Virus record (IMG/VR): IMGVR_UViG_3300044716_000090
Span: 1-40,812 of that record
Origin: a virus
Length of the DNA: 40,812 nucleotides
Direction: 5' to 3' (one strand)
Positions 20,856 through 32,400 of this stretch are shown piece by piece (position 1 is the stretch's first letter; each line of letters starts with the position of its first letter). Made by a program: the position numbers and the translations under genes. Under the pieces are notes generated by a model. That model did not search any database and was not told the DNA's origin. It was given only the letters and a program-made list of their open reading frames with translations.

Positions 20856-21725
20856 TTACACACCAAATCTTGCTCTAGTAGAATTAAAATTTTGCAACAC
20901 TTCCGCAGCAGTTAATTCTCTGTGATATACGTGTAATAATCCAATTTGCTGGTTTGCTTTATAATCAATGTTTGCTGTACACCATCCTGCTGTAGAAGCT
21001 CTTAAAGTGGTGGTATTGGTAGGAGTTGCTGTTGCAATAAGACTTCCGTTTACATATACTCTCATTCTGGATGAAGTTCCAGGGAGCCATGTACCAACCA
21101 TATAGAACCAAACATTATTAGCGAATGTTCCACCTCTGGCTAGAGGCTGGGAGAAAGCCATTGTACCTGGGTCTATACCAACACCCACTGACATATACTG
21201 AGATGTACTAGGTGTTGATTTCCCAATAAATAAACTCCAACCATTTGTTTGCCAGAAACCAAGATCTTGCCCTCTTTCAAATAAAGTAAAGTTGGTAGCA
21301 CTATCTGCTGTTCTAAACCATCCTCCAAATGTAAAGGCACCAGTATCAGGTCCTTTTGCTCCAGCCGAATTTGGGAATGATACAAATCCAGTGTTACTAG
21401 TTAATGACATAAATTTTGGTGCAGTGGAATTATAAGCTACTGCTCCACTAAAGGTGGCATTATATCCATTTCCACTTAAATCAAACCACGTAGTTCCTGT
21501 TCCAGGATACGAAGTGGTATTATTAGCATCTACATATATGTTTAAGCCACTCGTAATGATAGGGCTTGCGTTATATCCATAGAATTCACTAATAGCATCA
21601 GGTGTACTAAATCCAGCATTAGCACTAAGTTGCCTTAGGCTATATGTTGAAGCGAATCCCCCATCATTAACCTGCTCATTTCTGATTTGTGATATGCTGA
21701 GTGGTCCACTAACTGGTAAGGACAT
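20856..21725 (-). CDS. LamG-domain adhesin, 289 aa
   Basis: Residues 1-50 (MSLPVSGPLSISQIRNEQ, SLRQLSANAGFSTPDAISEF) form a conserved phage N-terminal attachment segment seen on minor tail proteins. Residues about 57-285 form a LamG/concanavalin-like beta-sandwich (GLNIYVDANN, TWFDLSGNGYNATF, AFTFGGWFR, NNVWFYMVG, MRVYVNGSLIA), typical of sugar-binding phage tips. The start overlaps the end of the giant fibre gene by 17 bases in another frame. It likely binds a host surface glycan as a tip or accessory fibre. Confidence 0.8.
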   Translation of the reverse strand: MSLPVSGPLSISQIRNEQVNDGGFASTYSLRQLSANAGFSTPDAISEFYGYNASPIITSGLNIYVDANNTTSYPGTGTTWFDLSGNGYNATFSGAVAYNSTAPKFMSLTSNTGFVSFPNSAGAKGPDTGAFTFGGWFRTADSATNFTLFERGQDLGFWQTNGWSLFIGKSTPSTSQYMSVGVGIDPGTMAFSQPLARGGTFANNVWFYMVGTWLPGTSSRMRVYVNGSLIATATPTNTTTLRASTAGWCTANIDYKANQQIGLLHVYHRELTAAEVLQNFNSTRARFGV

Positions 21726-24700
21726 TGATTATATTTTTAAGTTCTTCAATTTGTTTCTGCTGCTCTTTGAATGCTTCAATGAATAATCCTGCAAAGTTAC
21801 CATATTTAACACCATATTCGTCTATATCATTTGCATACGAAACAGCTTCTGGTAACACTTGATTTACTTCTTGTGCAATAACCCCAAGCTGCCTTCCTTT
21901 TTCTTCTTCACCAATTTTATCATAAAATACACCACGAAGATTTGTCACTTTTTCAAGAGCGTTATCTATAGTGATTATGTTATTTTTCTTACGAGCATCA
22001 GAGAAAGCAACCACATCGCCAGTTGCAAAAATAGCTCCCTCAACGTATAATCTATAAGATGTTGAGTTAGTTGATGTACCTATTGACAATCTACCTGTTC
22101 CATATAGAGAATAGAATATCCAACCACCAGCATAACCTATATCATGCAAACCTATATCTGTAGACACTCTACCCATTAAAGCAAATTGTGACCCAATACC
22201 ATATCCTGCCCAACCATTTCTACCACTACCATGTGTTGCTATATTGCCATAAAGATTACCTTCTGCATCTGGAGAACGAAGTCCATAACCATATGAATTA
22301 AAATATAATCCTCCAGTTCCATTTACATAAAACCAATCATTAGTAGTAACAGCACCAGCAGCAGTAATATTACTAGCAGATTCCCAGCTACCATTATCAT
22401 TACACCATGCTCCCCAACCTTCTGCTTGCGTTAAGAATCCTATACGGTTAGAGTTACAATGTATTCTTCTTGTACCTTCATCACTGTCAACCATATAGAT
22501 ATTGCTGCTAGTAGAACTACCAACAGTTAAATCTGTACCCAATACTGTAGCATTACCGCTATTATCAACCCTAAATGACCAACTACCAGCATTATTTAAA
22601 AAACCAATTTGATTAGAGTCATTAGCATATACATAACCTCTAATTGAGGTCACATGACCCCCTGTATAAAATCTAATACTAGAAATATTTGTTGTACTTG
22701 ACATATCCCAATACCCATTTGTATTAGAGGATAAGTGTTGGGTTGTTACCTGATTATATAAACCTTCATTAGAATTATTATTTCTAAACCAAGCATTGTT
22801 ATAAATATTTGTAAATGTAGGGCCATTACCTGTACCTAAATTTTGGTTAATTGTATATGCTGTAATATTAGCTGATGAACCAGTAATGTTAATTCCCCAT
22901 GTACCACTTGCCCCACTACCTGTTAAACTTGGAGCGTAACTTGTATAATTACCACTGTGCAAAAATTGATACCATGTAGCGTTCCAACTACTATTAATAC
23001 CATTTCTTAAAGCTAATCCGGGTAACCCTGAAGCGTTCACTCCACTCCAATTACAAAAAGCTAATTGATATGAAGAATCTCCTGTACTTGCAGATGTACC
23101 ATCCCAAGGAGAGTATGTCATTACACCAGCATAGTTACCAGTTGCACCAGTTACACTACCAGCGGTTGCAAAATCATATCTTACAGACCTTGGGTTTGTT
23201 GTTGGTAAAGCAAATGTGTTAGGGTTTCTACTACCATCAGGAGAAGCTACAAAAGTGGTAGTTGTTGCAGATGTAGCATTACCATTTAATGCTCCAACAA
23301 ATGTAGAAGCAGTAACAGTACCCGATGTAAATATAGTACTGAAACCTGCTCTTGGACTAATATCTAAATTACCTGTACTGTTATTATACAAAAAGCTTGC
23401 TTGGAATCCTGATGAACCTGCATAGAATCCTCTGCTTGCAGCAGGGCCACCTAATCCAGCATAAACACTTCCATTTTGAACATTAACATCCCCATTGGTT
23501 GTAACAGTGCTATTAAATGTAGCTGCTCCTGTAGAAGCTATTCTAAATCTCTCGGTATTGCTTGTATATGCAACAAAGTTTTCTCCATCTGCACCAACTC
23601 TAACATTGAAAGCGTTTGCAGTAGAAGTTCCCTTGAACCCTATTGTAGAAAGAGTACCACCATTATTTATAGCACTTATAGGAACAGTATCACCACCGGT
23701 AATAAACCAAGCTGCAACACCTGTTGTACTTTCGGCAACCATTCTTACACCTGTATATGATGATGTAGTCCCCAATGTTAAATTTCCATTAGCTGCCAAC
23801 GTCATTGCTTGGGTATAACTTATTGCTGCACCTGCCGTTCCTGATGGTGCAACATACCATTCGTGATTATTTGTACCAACAGATAATCTATATTGTTGTG
23901 ATGATAATCCTGATGCACGATAATAATATGTAGCACCTATTGCATAAGCATTTGTAGTTAATCCTAAACGTAAACTTGCATTAATTCCACTAAATGGGTC
24001 GCCTCCAATATCTAAAGCTACGTTACCACCTCCCCACGCACTCGGTGTAACTCCTAATCCTAAATTGCCACCATCAAATCTAAACGCACCACCACTTGTA
24101 AAAAATCTTAAATCAGTTGAATTAGAATATATATATGCTTTGCCTACATCACCTGTTTTAAATTCAATTTGACCACCCGTTGAACCATTTAATGATAATG
24201 TTGTATACCCTGTGCTAAATGTTGGTGTAGTAGTATTTATTCCAACATTTGTACCATTATCAAATAGTATACTATTACCTATTGTACTTGCACCTGTAAA
24301 CTTAGGTAGGTAGTTAGTAGTACCTGTACCTTGAGTAGGAGAATATCCTAGAGCTGAACACACGTTAGCTCCTGTTAAGTTTAAGCAGATGTTACCACTT
24401 GTTGTTACAGGAGAAGCACAAACGTTTATGTTTGTAGCTACCACACCTACAGAGGTAACTGTACCTACACATGATGTGTAACCATTTGGATTGGTTGCAT
24501 TGTATGGTGTATATCCTAATGCTCCACAAACATTGGCTCCAGATAAGGAAATAGCTAATGTTCCAGATGTTGTAATAGGACTACCTGTTACAGAAATGTT
24601 AGTTCCTGTAGCATTTACACAGGTCACTGTACCTGTACATGATGTACGACTATTGAAACTGTTCCAATCAGTACTTGATAAGAACCCGTTTGACGCAGCA

Positions 24701-27700
24701 CCTGCTTGTGTAATACCAACTGTACTACCAGAAAGGGTAATAGGAGCTGTAACTGAAATAGCGTTTTGCTTATTATTAAATGTAGACCAATCTGCACTAC
24801 TTAAAGCACCTCTATTAGTTGCACTTGCGGTGGGTACGTTTAATGTGATAACTGGAGTGGTAGTACTATTTGCAACTGTTGAACTTAAATCAGTACCAGT
24901 TGTACCTAAAGTTAAAGCAGCTACACTTGTTACTGTTCCAGTACCTGTTATATCACTTAACATTGCAAATGTTCCGTTCTTATCAGGGAACAAATATTGT
25001 CTTGTAGTATTACCAAGTAAAGCAGCACTTAAATCAACACCCCTTTGGCTTAGGTCTGTTTGGCTATATCTTAAATACAAGCTGGTTTGTCCAAGTGCGT
25101 ATATAGAAGTATAACCCTGTGCACCTGAATTAGAAGAATTATATTGCTTAAACGCAAAATAACCACCTGTTGTAGAACCATCGCCATCTGAAAGATAGTT
25201 CCTAGCAGTTATGTTATTAGTTCCTAAATTAACACTTGTTGTTGCTCCTGTGTATGGAACATATCCACTTAACTGATTTGTTAGGGCTAAAGTTCCTGTA
25301 CTTGATGGAAGGGTATAGGTAGAACTACCATCAGTTATGGTTGAGCCTAAAGTCAATTGACCTGATACTCTTACTGTACCATTTATATCAGTGGTAAATG
25401 CAGATGCTGTTGATGTACCAACTAAAACTTGACCACCAAGCGGTTGAAGTCTTAATGCTCCTGAAGCAATTGCAATTCCATAATATGATTGCAATTGTGC
25501 AAATGTTGTAGCAGTGTTGCCACCTGCAGTAAATTGTACAAATCCATTATTACCTCCAGCAGCAGGATCTGAATTTATTAAAGTTAATTGTGCAGCAGTA
25601 CCTGAAGTATTTTTAATAAGCACCCCTCCATTTACATCTAACTTAAATTGAGATGGATCATGTGGAGAAGCTGTGTTAATACCAATACTAGTTCCACCAT
25701 CATATATTAAACTATTTGTTAATGTATGTGTACCATTAATTTTAGGAACGTAGTTTGATGTCCAACTACCACTTGCAAGAACTGGATTGGTTAATGTTGA
25801 TTGCTTATTGTTAAATGTGTTCCAATCTGTTGAACTTAAATAACCGTCAGTTGATGCTCCTGATTGTGTGATAGATAAAGTTCTACTTGAACTTAAATCA
25901 CCCCCACCTTGTAGAGGAGCACTTGTAGATATTGTTGTTGCAGAATTTGTAGGAGTGTATCCTAAAGCACTACATACATTAGTACCACTAAGTGATAAAT
26001 CAATTATACCACATGATGTGATAGGGCTTCCAGTTACACCAATGTTTGTACCACAAACAGCAACGCTTGTCACTGTTCCAGAGAAACAATCAGCAGATGA
26101 TATTGTGAAGTTAGGATAGGTTCCTGTAATAGAAGTTGTTCCACCTCCTGTGAGAGAAACTATTTGATCAGGACAAGAGTTTCCAATTTCTCCTGAGGTT
26201 GCATTATATGAAATACCAGCACCTGCACATACAGCACCTCTAGCTCTAGCATCGGTGAAGTAGAGATTAGTACCTTCTGTAACAACAGATGTGTCTAATG
26301 TTTGAAATGTTTTATCCCCTCTATAATACTGACTTGTTGTACCAGCAACAATTAATGGTTGTTTATCGTTAAATGTTGTCCAATCTGTAGCACTTAAATA
26401 ACCATCTGTGGTTGTATTAGATTGTGAAATACCAAATACACCAGTGGTAGAACAATAAGTTAAAGGAGCTGTATGACCTATAGCAGCTCTCACTCTTGCA
26501 TCTGTATAATATAAATCACCACATTCAGTAACTTGACAAGTTAAATAGTCACCAGTGGTAGCTACAACAGCACCAAATCTACCAAATACACTAGTTACAC
26601 CATCACTGTTATCTATCTTAACCCATCCTGTAGCAGATTTAACTGCTAAGTCACCAACATGCCAATCATTGATACCACCAAGGTTTGTTGTACCAGATAC
26701 AGAAACTCTCCAAGCAAAACCTGTTGTTGTTGTTCCAGATATATCAGGAGTGTTTGTAGCAGCATTCCAATCACCTTGTAATATAATACCACCAGCTGTT
26801 GCACTATCAATGTAAGTTTTAACAGCTAATTGTGTTGGATAGAGAGTGTTTGATGAACCTAAAGAAGTACATGTAGATTTGTTTGCTACATCTTCAGGAG
26901 TGTATCCTAATACAGAACAAATATGTCCACTACTTGTAGGGTTTGCACTTGTAATTAAACCTTTGCCATTTACAGCAATGTTTAATAAAGTTTCAGATGT
27001 GTATACATCATTATTAACTGTAGCTAATGTAAGACTGGTACAAGTTCCTGTAGAACCTGTTCCTGTTACATCACCAATAAATTCTAATGATCCAGAGATA
27101 GTATCTGTGGTAACACAGGTTACTAACCCTTTATTGTTCACTGTAATTACAGGAACTTGTGTAGAGCTACCAAATGTACCTGTTGTAGCATTCACTGTAG
27201 CAAGAGTTAATGCTACAGATCCAGGACCTGAAGCTGTTGCATCACCAGTGAGGTCTGTAATATAATTACCAGAAGCTTGTTTATTATTGAATGTATTCCA
27301 ATCAGTTGAGCTTAAGTAACCATCGGTACCAGCACCTGATTGTGTAATACCTAATGTACCACTGTTAGTGATTGTGCCACCAGTTAAAGGAGCAGAAGTT
27401 GCAATGCTTGTAACAGTTCCTACAGACCAACATCTGTCAGCTGTAAGGTCATATGTTACACCATTAATATCTAATTGTCTGCTATCTGGAACAGGTGTAT
27501 ATCCTAAAGCATCTTGCTTATTGTTAAAGGTGCTCCAATCAGTAGAAGTCAATAGACCAGTGCAAGATGCTGAAGCTGTAGATACATCTACATTTATACA
27601 TCCTGAAGTGGTAACTGGACTTCCAGATATAGAAACTCCTGTAGTTGTTGAGCACAATGCTACGCTTGTAACAGTACCAACACAAGTAGTTTTGTCATTG

Positions 27701-29361
27701 AAGGTATTCCAGTCTGTACTACTTAAGTAACCATCAGTTGTTGAATTTGATTGAGTGATAGATAATAATCTATCTGCACTTAAGTTTCCACCTCCTTGCA
27801 AAGGTGCAGTTGTACCAATTGATCTTGATGTACTCACCTTATCATTGAAGGTAGTCCAATCTGCTGAATCTAAGAATCCGTCTTGTGTTCCACTTGCTTG
27901 TTTAACTTGTATACTAGTTCCTGTACCTATCACAGCATTAGTTCCACCTGTGATAGTAAGAACTCCACTAACTGCTTCTGTAAGATTACCTTTAGTTAAA
28001 GCATCTTCTTTATCGTTAAAGGTGGTCCAGTCTACACTAGATAGATAACCGTTTGTTGAACAACTAGCCTGACTAATAGATAGTGTAGGTGTCAATCCTC
28101 CTGTTGTAGCAAGAGGAGCTGTAGCTGATATATTAGAAATGTATGATAGAGAAGGAATATCTGCAGCCACCAAAGCCCTAAAACTAGGAGCACCTGATCC
28201 ACCATTAGGACCAGCAAGCACTGTATTAGCTGCTGCATTAGCTAATGCAAAGCTTAAAGCAGGAGTTGTTGTAGGATTGGTTACAGATGTAGTGAATAGT
28301 GGAGATAGGTTACCAGCACTAAAGCTTGTAACTGTACCACCTAAAGATGGGTAGTCATTGATAACTGTGAAGTTTGGATATGATCCAGTTACACTAATAC
28401 CAAAACCACCATTTAGCACCACAGTTTGGTCAGGTGCTGTATTTATAATTGATATACTTGGAGTGGTATTAGGATTGCTTATAGAAGCGTTAATACCTGT
28501 ACCAGCAGTGATAGATACACTTGTAACTGTACCTACGTTCCAGCTTCTGTTAGCTGTTAAATCATGAGCTACACCATTGATAGACAATTCAATAGCATCA
28601 TTTACAGGCACATATCCTAGTGCTGTAGTGATATCACCACCACTTACAGGAGTGGCAGATGTAATGAGTCCCTTACCGTTTACAGCAAACTTAAGGAAGT
28701 TGTTGCTTCCATAAACATCTGTATTAACTGTATCTAATGTTAGTGTAACTGGGGATCCAGTGAAACCAAAACCATCTACATCTCCTACAAAGCTTAATGA
28801 TTGTGCTGGGTAGTTGATTGGTGTAGGAGTGACATTTGTAATTCTACCCTTACTATCCACTGTGATTGCAGGAACATTTCCTGAATTACCATATGTACCA
28901 GGAGAACCAAACACTGTGGCTAATGTAGCAGTTACAGAACCAGGTCCATTAGCTAAAACATCTCCTGTTAAGTTTGTAATATAGTTACCTGAAGGCTGAT
29001 AGCTAGTTGGATCTAAGCTACCATCACCCTTTACAAAATCTGTTGATGTACCACCTGTGGTGATGAGAGCAGAAGCTTCCAATGTACCAGCAAAGGCAAT
29101 GTTGTATAATCCACCAATTGTTGTATTCTTAACAAGTGCCCCACCCAACATAACTGGTTGACCAGGAGCTAATTGCTCAAGACCGTTTGTAAATATATAA
29201 CCTAGATTGGAATCTTGGAATTTTTGGTCTATCTTCTGTAAGGCAGTCTGAAGGTTGTCATTTGTGACAATACCTGTATACACCAAAGTGTTACCTTCGT
29301 AGAATACGCAGGTAGCATTTAGTATAACTGGACACGGTTCAGCTGAACAAGTAACATTCAT
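21709..29361 (-). CDS. Giant tail fibre with shaft repeats and S74 chaperone
   Basis: A 2550-residue trimeric-fibre-type protein. The N-terminus (MNVTCSAEPCPVILNATCVF) has a Cys-rich attachment segment, then a helix. A long beta-rich shaft follows, with nine copies of a repeat like DGYLSSTDWNTFNNKQ and many SVALCSTTTGVSISGSP-type strands. The last 97 residues (from S2454, SDARKKNNI) are a Peptidase_S74 intramolecular chaperone: SDxRxK at the cleavage site, RQLGVIAQEV and a terminal coiled coil. Cleavage before S2454 is expected after trimerisation. It is a main receptor-binding fibre. It ends with TAG inside the LamG gene. Confidence 0.9.
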   Translation of the reverse strand: MNVTCSAEPCPVILNATCVFYEGNTLVYTGIVTNDNLQTALQKIDQKFQDSNLGYIFTNGLEQLAPGQPVMLGGALVKNTTIGGLYNIAFAGTLEASALITTGGTSTDFVKGDGSLDPTSYQPSGNYITNLTGDVLANGPGSVTATLATVFGSPGTYGNSGNVPAITVDSKGRITNVTPTPINYPAQSLSFVGDVDGFGFTGSPVTLTLDTVNTDVYGSNNFLKFAVNGKGLITSATPVSGGDITTALGYVPVNDAIELSINGVAHDLTANRSWNVGTVTSVSITAGTGINASISNPNTTPSISIINTAPDQTVVLNGGFGISVTGSYPNFTVINDYPSLGGTVTSFSAGNLSPLFTTSVTNPTTTPALSFALANAAANTVLAGPNGGSGAPSFRALVAADIPSLSYISNISATAPLATTGGLTPTLSISQASCSTNGYLSSVDWTTFNDKEDALTKGNLTEAVSGVLTITGGTNAVIGTGTSIQVKQASGTQDGFLDSADWTTFNDKVSTSRSIGTTAPLQGGGNLSADRLLSITQSNSTTDGYLSSTDWNTFNDKTTCVGTVTSVALCSTTTGVSISGSPVTTSGCINVDVSTASASCTGLLTSTDWSTFNNKQDALGYTPVPDSRQLDINGVTYDLTADRCWSVGTVTSIATSAPLTGGTITNSGTLGITQSGAGTDGYLSSTDWNTFNNKQASGNYITDLTGDATASGPGSVALTLATVNATTGTFGSSTQVPVITVNNKGLVTCVTTDTISGSLEFIGDVTGTGSTGTCTSLTLATVNNDVYTSETLLNIAVNGKGLITSANPTSSGHICSVLGYTPEDVANKSTCTSLGSSNTLYPTQLAVKTYIDSATAGGIILQGDWNAATNTPDISGTTTTGFAWRVSVSGTTNLGGINDWHVGDLAVKSATGWVKIDNSDGVTSVFGRFGAVVATTGDYLTCQVTECGDLYYTDARVRAAIGHTAPLTYCSTTGVFGISQSNTTTDGYLSATDWTTFNDKQPLIVAGTTSQYYRGDKTFQTLDTSVVTEGTNLYFTDARARGAVCAGAGISYNATSGEIGNSCPDQIVSLTGGGTTSITGTYPNFTISSADCFSGTVTSVAVCGTNIGVTGSPITSCGIIDLSLSGTNVCSALGYTPTNSATTISTSAPLQGGGDLSSSRTLSITQSGASTDGYLSSTDWNTFNNKQSTLTNPVLASGSWTSNYVPKINGTHTLTNSLIYDGGTSIGINTASPHDPSQFKLDVNGGVLIKNTSGTAAQLTLINSDPAAGGNNGFVQFTAGGNTATTFAQLQSYYGIAIASGALRLQPLGGQVLVGTSTASAFTTDINGTVRVSGQLTLGSTITDGSSTYTLPSSTGTLALTNQLSGYVPYTGATTSVNLGTNNITARNYLSDGDGSTTGGYFAFKQYNSSNSGAQGYTSIYALGQTSLYLRYSQTDLSQRGVDLSAALLGNTTRQYLFPDKNGTFAMLSDITGTGTVTSVAALTLGTTGTDLSSTVANSTTTPVITLNVPTASATNRGALSSADWSTFNNKQNAISVTAPITLSGSTVGITQAGAASNGFLSSTDWNSFNSRTSCTGTVTCVNATGTNISVTGSPITTSGTLAISLSGANVCGALGYTPYNATNPNGYTSCVGTVTSVGVVATNINVCASPVTTSGNICLNLTGANVCSALGYSPTQGTGTTNYLPKFTGASTIGNSILFDNGTNVGINTTTPTFSTGYTTLSLNGSTGGQIEFKTGDVGKAYIYSNSTDLRFFTSGGAFRFDGGNLGLGVTPSAWGGGNVALDIGGDPFSGINASLRLGLTTNAYAIGATYYYRASGLSSQQYRLSVGTNNHEWYVAPSGTAGAAISYTQAMTLAANGNLTLGTTSSYTGVRMVAESTTGVAAWFITGGDTVPISAINNGGTLSTIGFKGTSTANAFNVRVGADGENFVAYTSNTERFRIASTGAATFNSTVTTNGDVNVQNGSVYAGLGGPAASRGFYAGSSGFQASFLYNNSTGNLDISPRAGFSTIFTSGTVTASTFVGALNGNATSATTTTFVASPDGSRNPNTFALPTTNPRSVRYDFATAGSVTGATGNYAGVMTYSPWDGTSASTGDSSYQLAFCNWSGVNASGLPGLALRNGINSSWNATWYQFLHSGNYTSYAPSLTGSGASGTWGINITGSSANITAYTINQNLGTGNGPTFTNIYNNAWFRNNNSNEGLYNQVTTQHLSSNTNGYWDMSSTTNISSIRFYTGGHVTSIRGYVYANDSNQIGFLNNAGSWSFRVDNSGNATVLGTDLTVGSSTSSNIYMVDSDEGTRRIHCNSNRIGFLTQAEGWGAWCNDNGSWESASNITAAGAVTTNDWFYVNGTGGLYFNSYGYGLRSPDAEGNLYGNIATHGSGRNGWAGYGIGSQFALMGRVSTDIGLHDIGYAGGWIFYSLYGTGRLSIGTSTNSTSYRLYVEGAIFATGDVVAFSDARKKNNIITIDNALEKVTNLRGVFYDKIGEEEKGRQLGVIAQEVNQVLPEAVSYANDIDEYGVKYGNFAGLFIEAFKEQQKQIEELKNIINVLTS
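24642..28060 (-). repeat. Nine shaft repeats (D-G-Y-L-S-S-x-D-W-x-T-F-N-x-K) within the tail fibre
   Basis: Nine copies with consensus (D/N)G(Y/F)LSSxDWxTFN(N/D)KQ lie between 24642 and 28060, each usually preceded by a Gly/Thr-rich APL...LSITQS segment. The spacing varies, and between them are many SVxxCGTNIGVTGSPITS-type strands, so the shaft is a mosaic of two short modules. They are probably repeated turns of a triple-stranded fibre. Confidence 0.75.
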
Positions 29362-29396
29362 ATCTATAGGTTAGGGTGTATTGTAAATATAACAAA

Positions 29397-29450
29397 GCGA
29401 ATGTGCAGGATACACATTCGCAAAGTTAATGAATATAGTTTATTTTCAAT
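29397..29450 (-). promoter_or_regulatory. Hairpin overlapping a -7-like box before the fibre gene
   Basis: GCGAATGTG (minus strand) pairs perfectly with CACATTCGC (29397-29405 with 29413-29421, 7-base loop). On the minus strand TAACTTTG (29428-29421), a -7-type box, overlaps the stem's outer base, and ATTG (29450-29447) lies 18 bases upstream. The stem is followed by UUUGUUAUAUUU. It could be a terminator for the 1666-residue gene, a promoter with a 5' hairpin for the fibre mRNA, or both. Confidence 0.5.
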
Positions 29451-29496
29451 GAGTTAGGATAAAGAATGCCACATAATATAGCAATAATTCACCATT

Positions 29497-32400
29497 TTAT
29501 TTACCAAATGGACGAGCTTCAGACTGTGCCTTCATACCAAGATCTTTTGCTACATCTGGAAAGAACATCAATAACATTGCATCCACTTGTGAAGCTATAG
29601 GGAATCCTTTCAAAGCATACTTGATCACTTGGTTTTTCTTTGCCAACTCTTCATCTCCTACACCTAGAGCATACATCTCTGTACCAAAGTTTAAAAATAG
29701 TTTCTTGAAGTTTTCCAAGTAACTTATTGCTGGGAAGATACCTGATGTGGTTAGGGTTAAGAAGGACGTTGGATTGTAGAAATAAGCAACCTCATCTCTC
29801 ACCTTATCCATCACCCTTAGCATATACTTATATCTGTTCTTTGAAGATCTGTCTTCATCATCATCTGGTTCTACAGCCTTGGCTCCTATAATCAGTGCTG
29901 AGAGGGTAAGATAGAACATGAAGTCTGTCATTTGGTTACGTATGTTATTACTTACTAGTTCTACAAACTCACCTTCTGTCATTCTTAGTGTCTTACCTGT
30001 ATCCTTCTCATAGTCAGACTTCTTCTTTTCATATAGGGTCTTTACTTGATCTACAAACTTTTGGTCATTCCCTCCTAAAGAACTTATGAGGCTATCCATG
30101 GAACCAACAAAGTCTTCTGTTAAAAGTCTGAACATGTTTCTGGTTCTACCCCACTCATAAGCCTCTGTAGCAGAGTTATACTTAAGGTTACCAAATCTTA
30201 CGTCTACAAGTCTTGGTATCCAGTTTTTAAATACCATGAAAGACTTACCGTATATATTTAGATTAATCTTTCTAAGGTCATCTTCAGATAGGTTACCTAA
30301 CGCATCCTTAGTAATAGCCTGTACCTTTCTTCTAAGTTCAATTACACTATCAGATTTTCTGTCCAAGCCTTCCACTACAAGTTCGTTGTTTTCCACCTTA
30401 GCTAGCTTCATAAATCCTTTCTCATCAAGAAGTCTTTTAACTTCTGTCTCAAAGTTAGTTTTTAATTGTTTTCTTTCCTCAGCAGTGCCTGTAAACATCT
30501 TTTCAAACTCTGGCTGTTTCTTTAAGTATTCTCTTACGTTGAACACTTTACCATCTTCTACAATAGAGTTTTCTAGGTAGCTAAAGAAGTTAATAGACTG
30601 TACGTATTGATCTCCAGTTCTCATCAAAATCATTAGGAAATCTTGTATTCCTTCCTGGCTAAACTTACTAACAGACAGTTCCTTAGCAAGGATGCTGTTA
30701 TAGTTTTCTGTTAATGGTTGGAAGTATTGAAGAGCCCCAATGTATTTTTTAGAGTCAACACCATTCATCTTCCCAGCTAACATAAACTCATTACGTATAA
30801 AGTCTGCCTTTGTAAAGAACTTACCAGCGTTGATGTAACTCTGGAAGCTACCACCTAAGAAGTTTGATAGTGCTGATATAGGATTTAATCCTAATGTCTT
30901 TAGCTGGAATACATTGTTTAGCTGTGTAATAGTTTTGTTTAGAGAAATCTGTGCATCATCGTAGTCTTCAGAAAACACTTTTCTACCTAATATCTTGTTA
31001 GCCCTCTTACCAAAGTTTGATATGCCACCTAGTAGTTGATCAAAGTTTTCACTCTCTACATACTTGTGACCATACACAATAGCCTCCATCATATCTCTTA
31101 CCAACTTAGTGTTGTCAGAGTTGTCTGATGTTGTTTCAAGGGTGCCATCAGTTCTATACTTTGTTTTACCAAAATAGGAAGTCTTGATAGCTTCTTTATT
31201 TCCTTCAGTCTTTACAATTAAGTTTAACTGATTTTCAATATTACTTAAATATTCATAGCGAATAGCCATGCTATTTAATAAAGTCATGTTTCTAAATAAG
31301 TCTTCACTTGCTTCCTCTGAAGTTTCTTTAGTGAAGTATTTAGGAATATTATATACAGGTTCTTTGGTAATAGGATCAATTTGACCATACCCAACATCAC
31401 CTTCTGTAATAGTAATGTTTCTTAGTAAGGATTCACCAAGTTTAAACTCTCCACCCATTACAATCTTCTCTGTAAGACTCTTTCTTATAAATGGTAAGAA
31501 CACCCTAGCATCAGCTTTGTTAATATAACCAATCTGCTCTAGGTATTCGTTTCTCTTTCTAATATAATCAAAGAATGCTTTAGCTGGTGCATTTTCAGGT
31601 TTAGTGAGATTCTTCCATTCCTCTGATTCCCAATTATCTCTTTTAGGATATTTCTTAACAAAGTCATATAACAACCAACCAGGAGACTCAGATGTAGAGG
31701 TGTTGTATAATGTATTCACATCAGCAATCTCTCTCTTCTTATCTCTATTGATTGTTTCCTCATCACCAAATCTAGTCTTATCTTCTATTCTCTTAAGTTC
31801 TTTTTCTTTTTGTTCAGCTAAGAACTCATTGTATTTAGCTACATCTATATTATCTCTTACCCACTGATAATCCTTTTGAGCAATCTTACTTTTCAAGGTT
31901 TTGTAGAACTCAGGATCAAACTCATTAATTAGTTCATTGCTTCCTTTCTTCTTGAGAATGTCAAAGTAGTTTTTGTTTGTAAGCCCTTTAGAACTAGCCC
32001 ACTTATCATATTTCTCTTTAATCTTTACTAGCTCCTGACCTTGCTCTGATGTCTCAATGGATGCAAGACCAAATGCTTTGTTAGCCATCTTATATAAAAT
32101 CTCAGTAGACTTAAGTTGGATTACAGATGTAGAGTTGAACAACTTACTGAATCCTTTAACCACCTTCTCAGGCTTTAAAAAGTCCATAACATTTGCATCT
32201 TTAGCAATAACATTTTCAGCAAAGTCTTTTCTAACTTCTTCAAGATCAGCTTCTAGTTCATTTGCACTTTCTGCTGTGTCTCTAATATCTTGCCATAAAG
32301 CTTGATCTTTCTCAGATAAATCTTTTTTGAACAATCCTTTTAAGTCTGTTGCTAAAGCTCTGTACACCATTAGAGATGTTTCATAAGATAGGATCTTATC

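Noticed and set aside
24491-25114. Plus-strand open frame of 207 codons, plus several similar ones across the tail fibre
   Set aside because: They are antisense to the well-supported 2550-residue fibre; the Val/Leu/Pro-rich reading is what the Thr/Gly/Ser-rich fibre gives in reverse.
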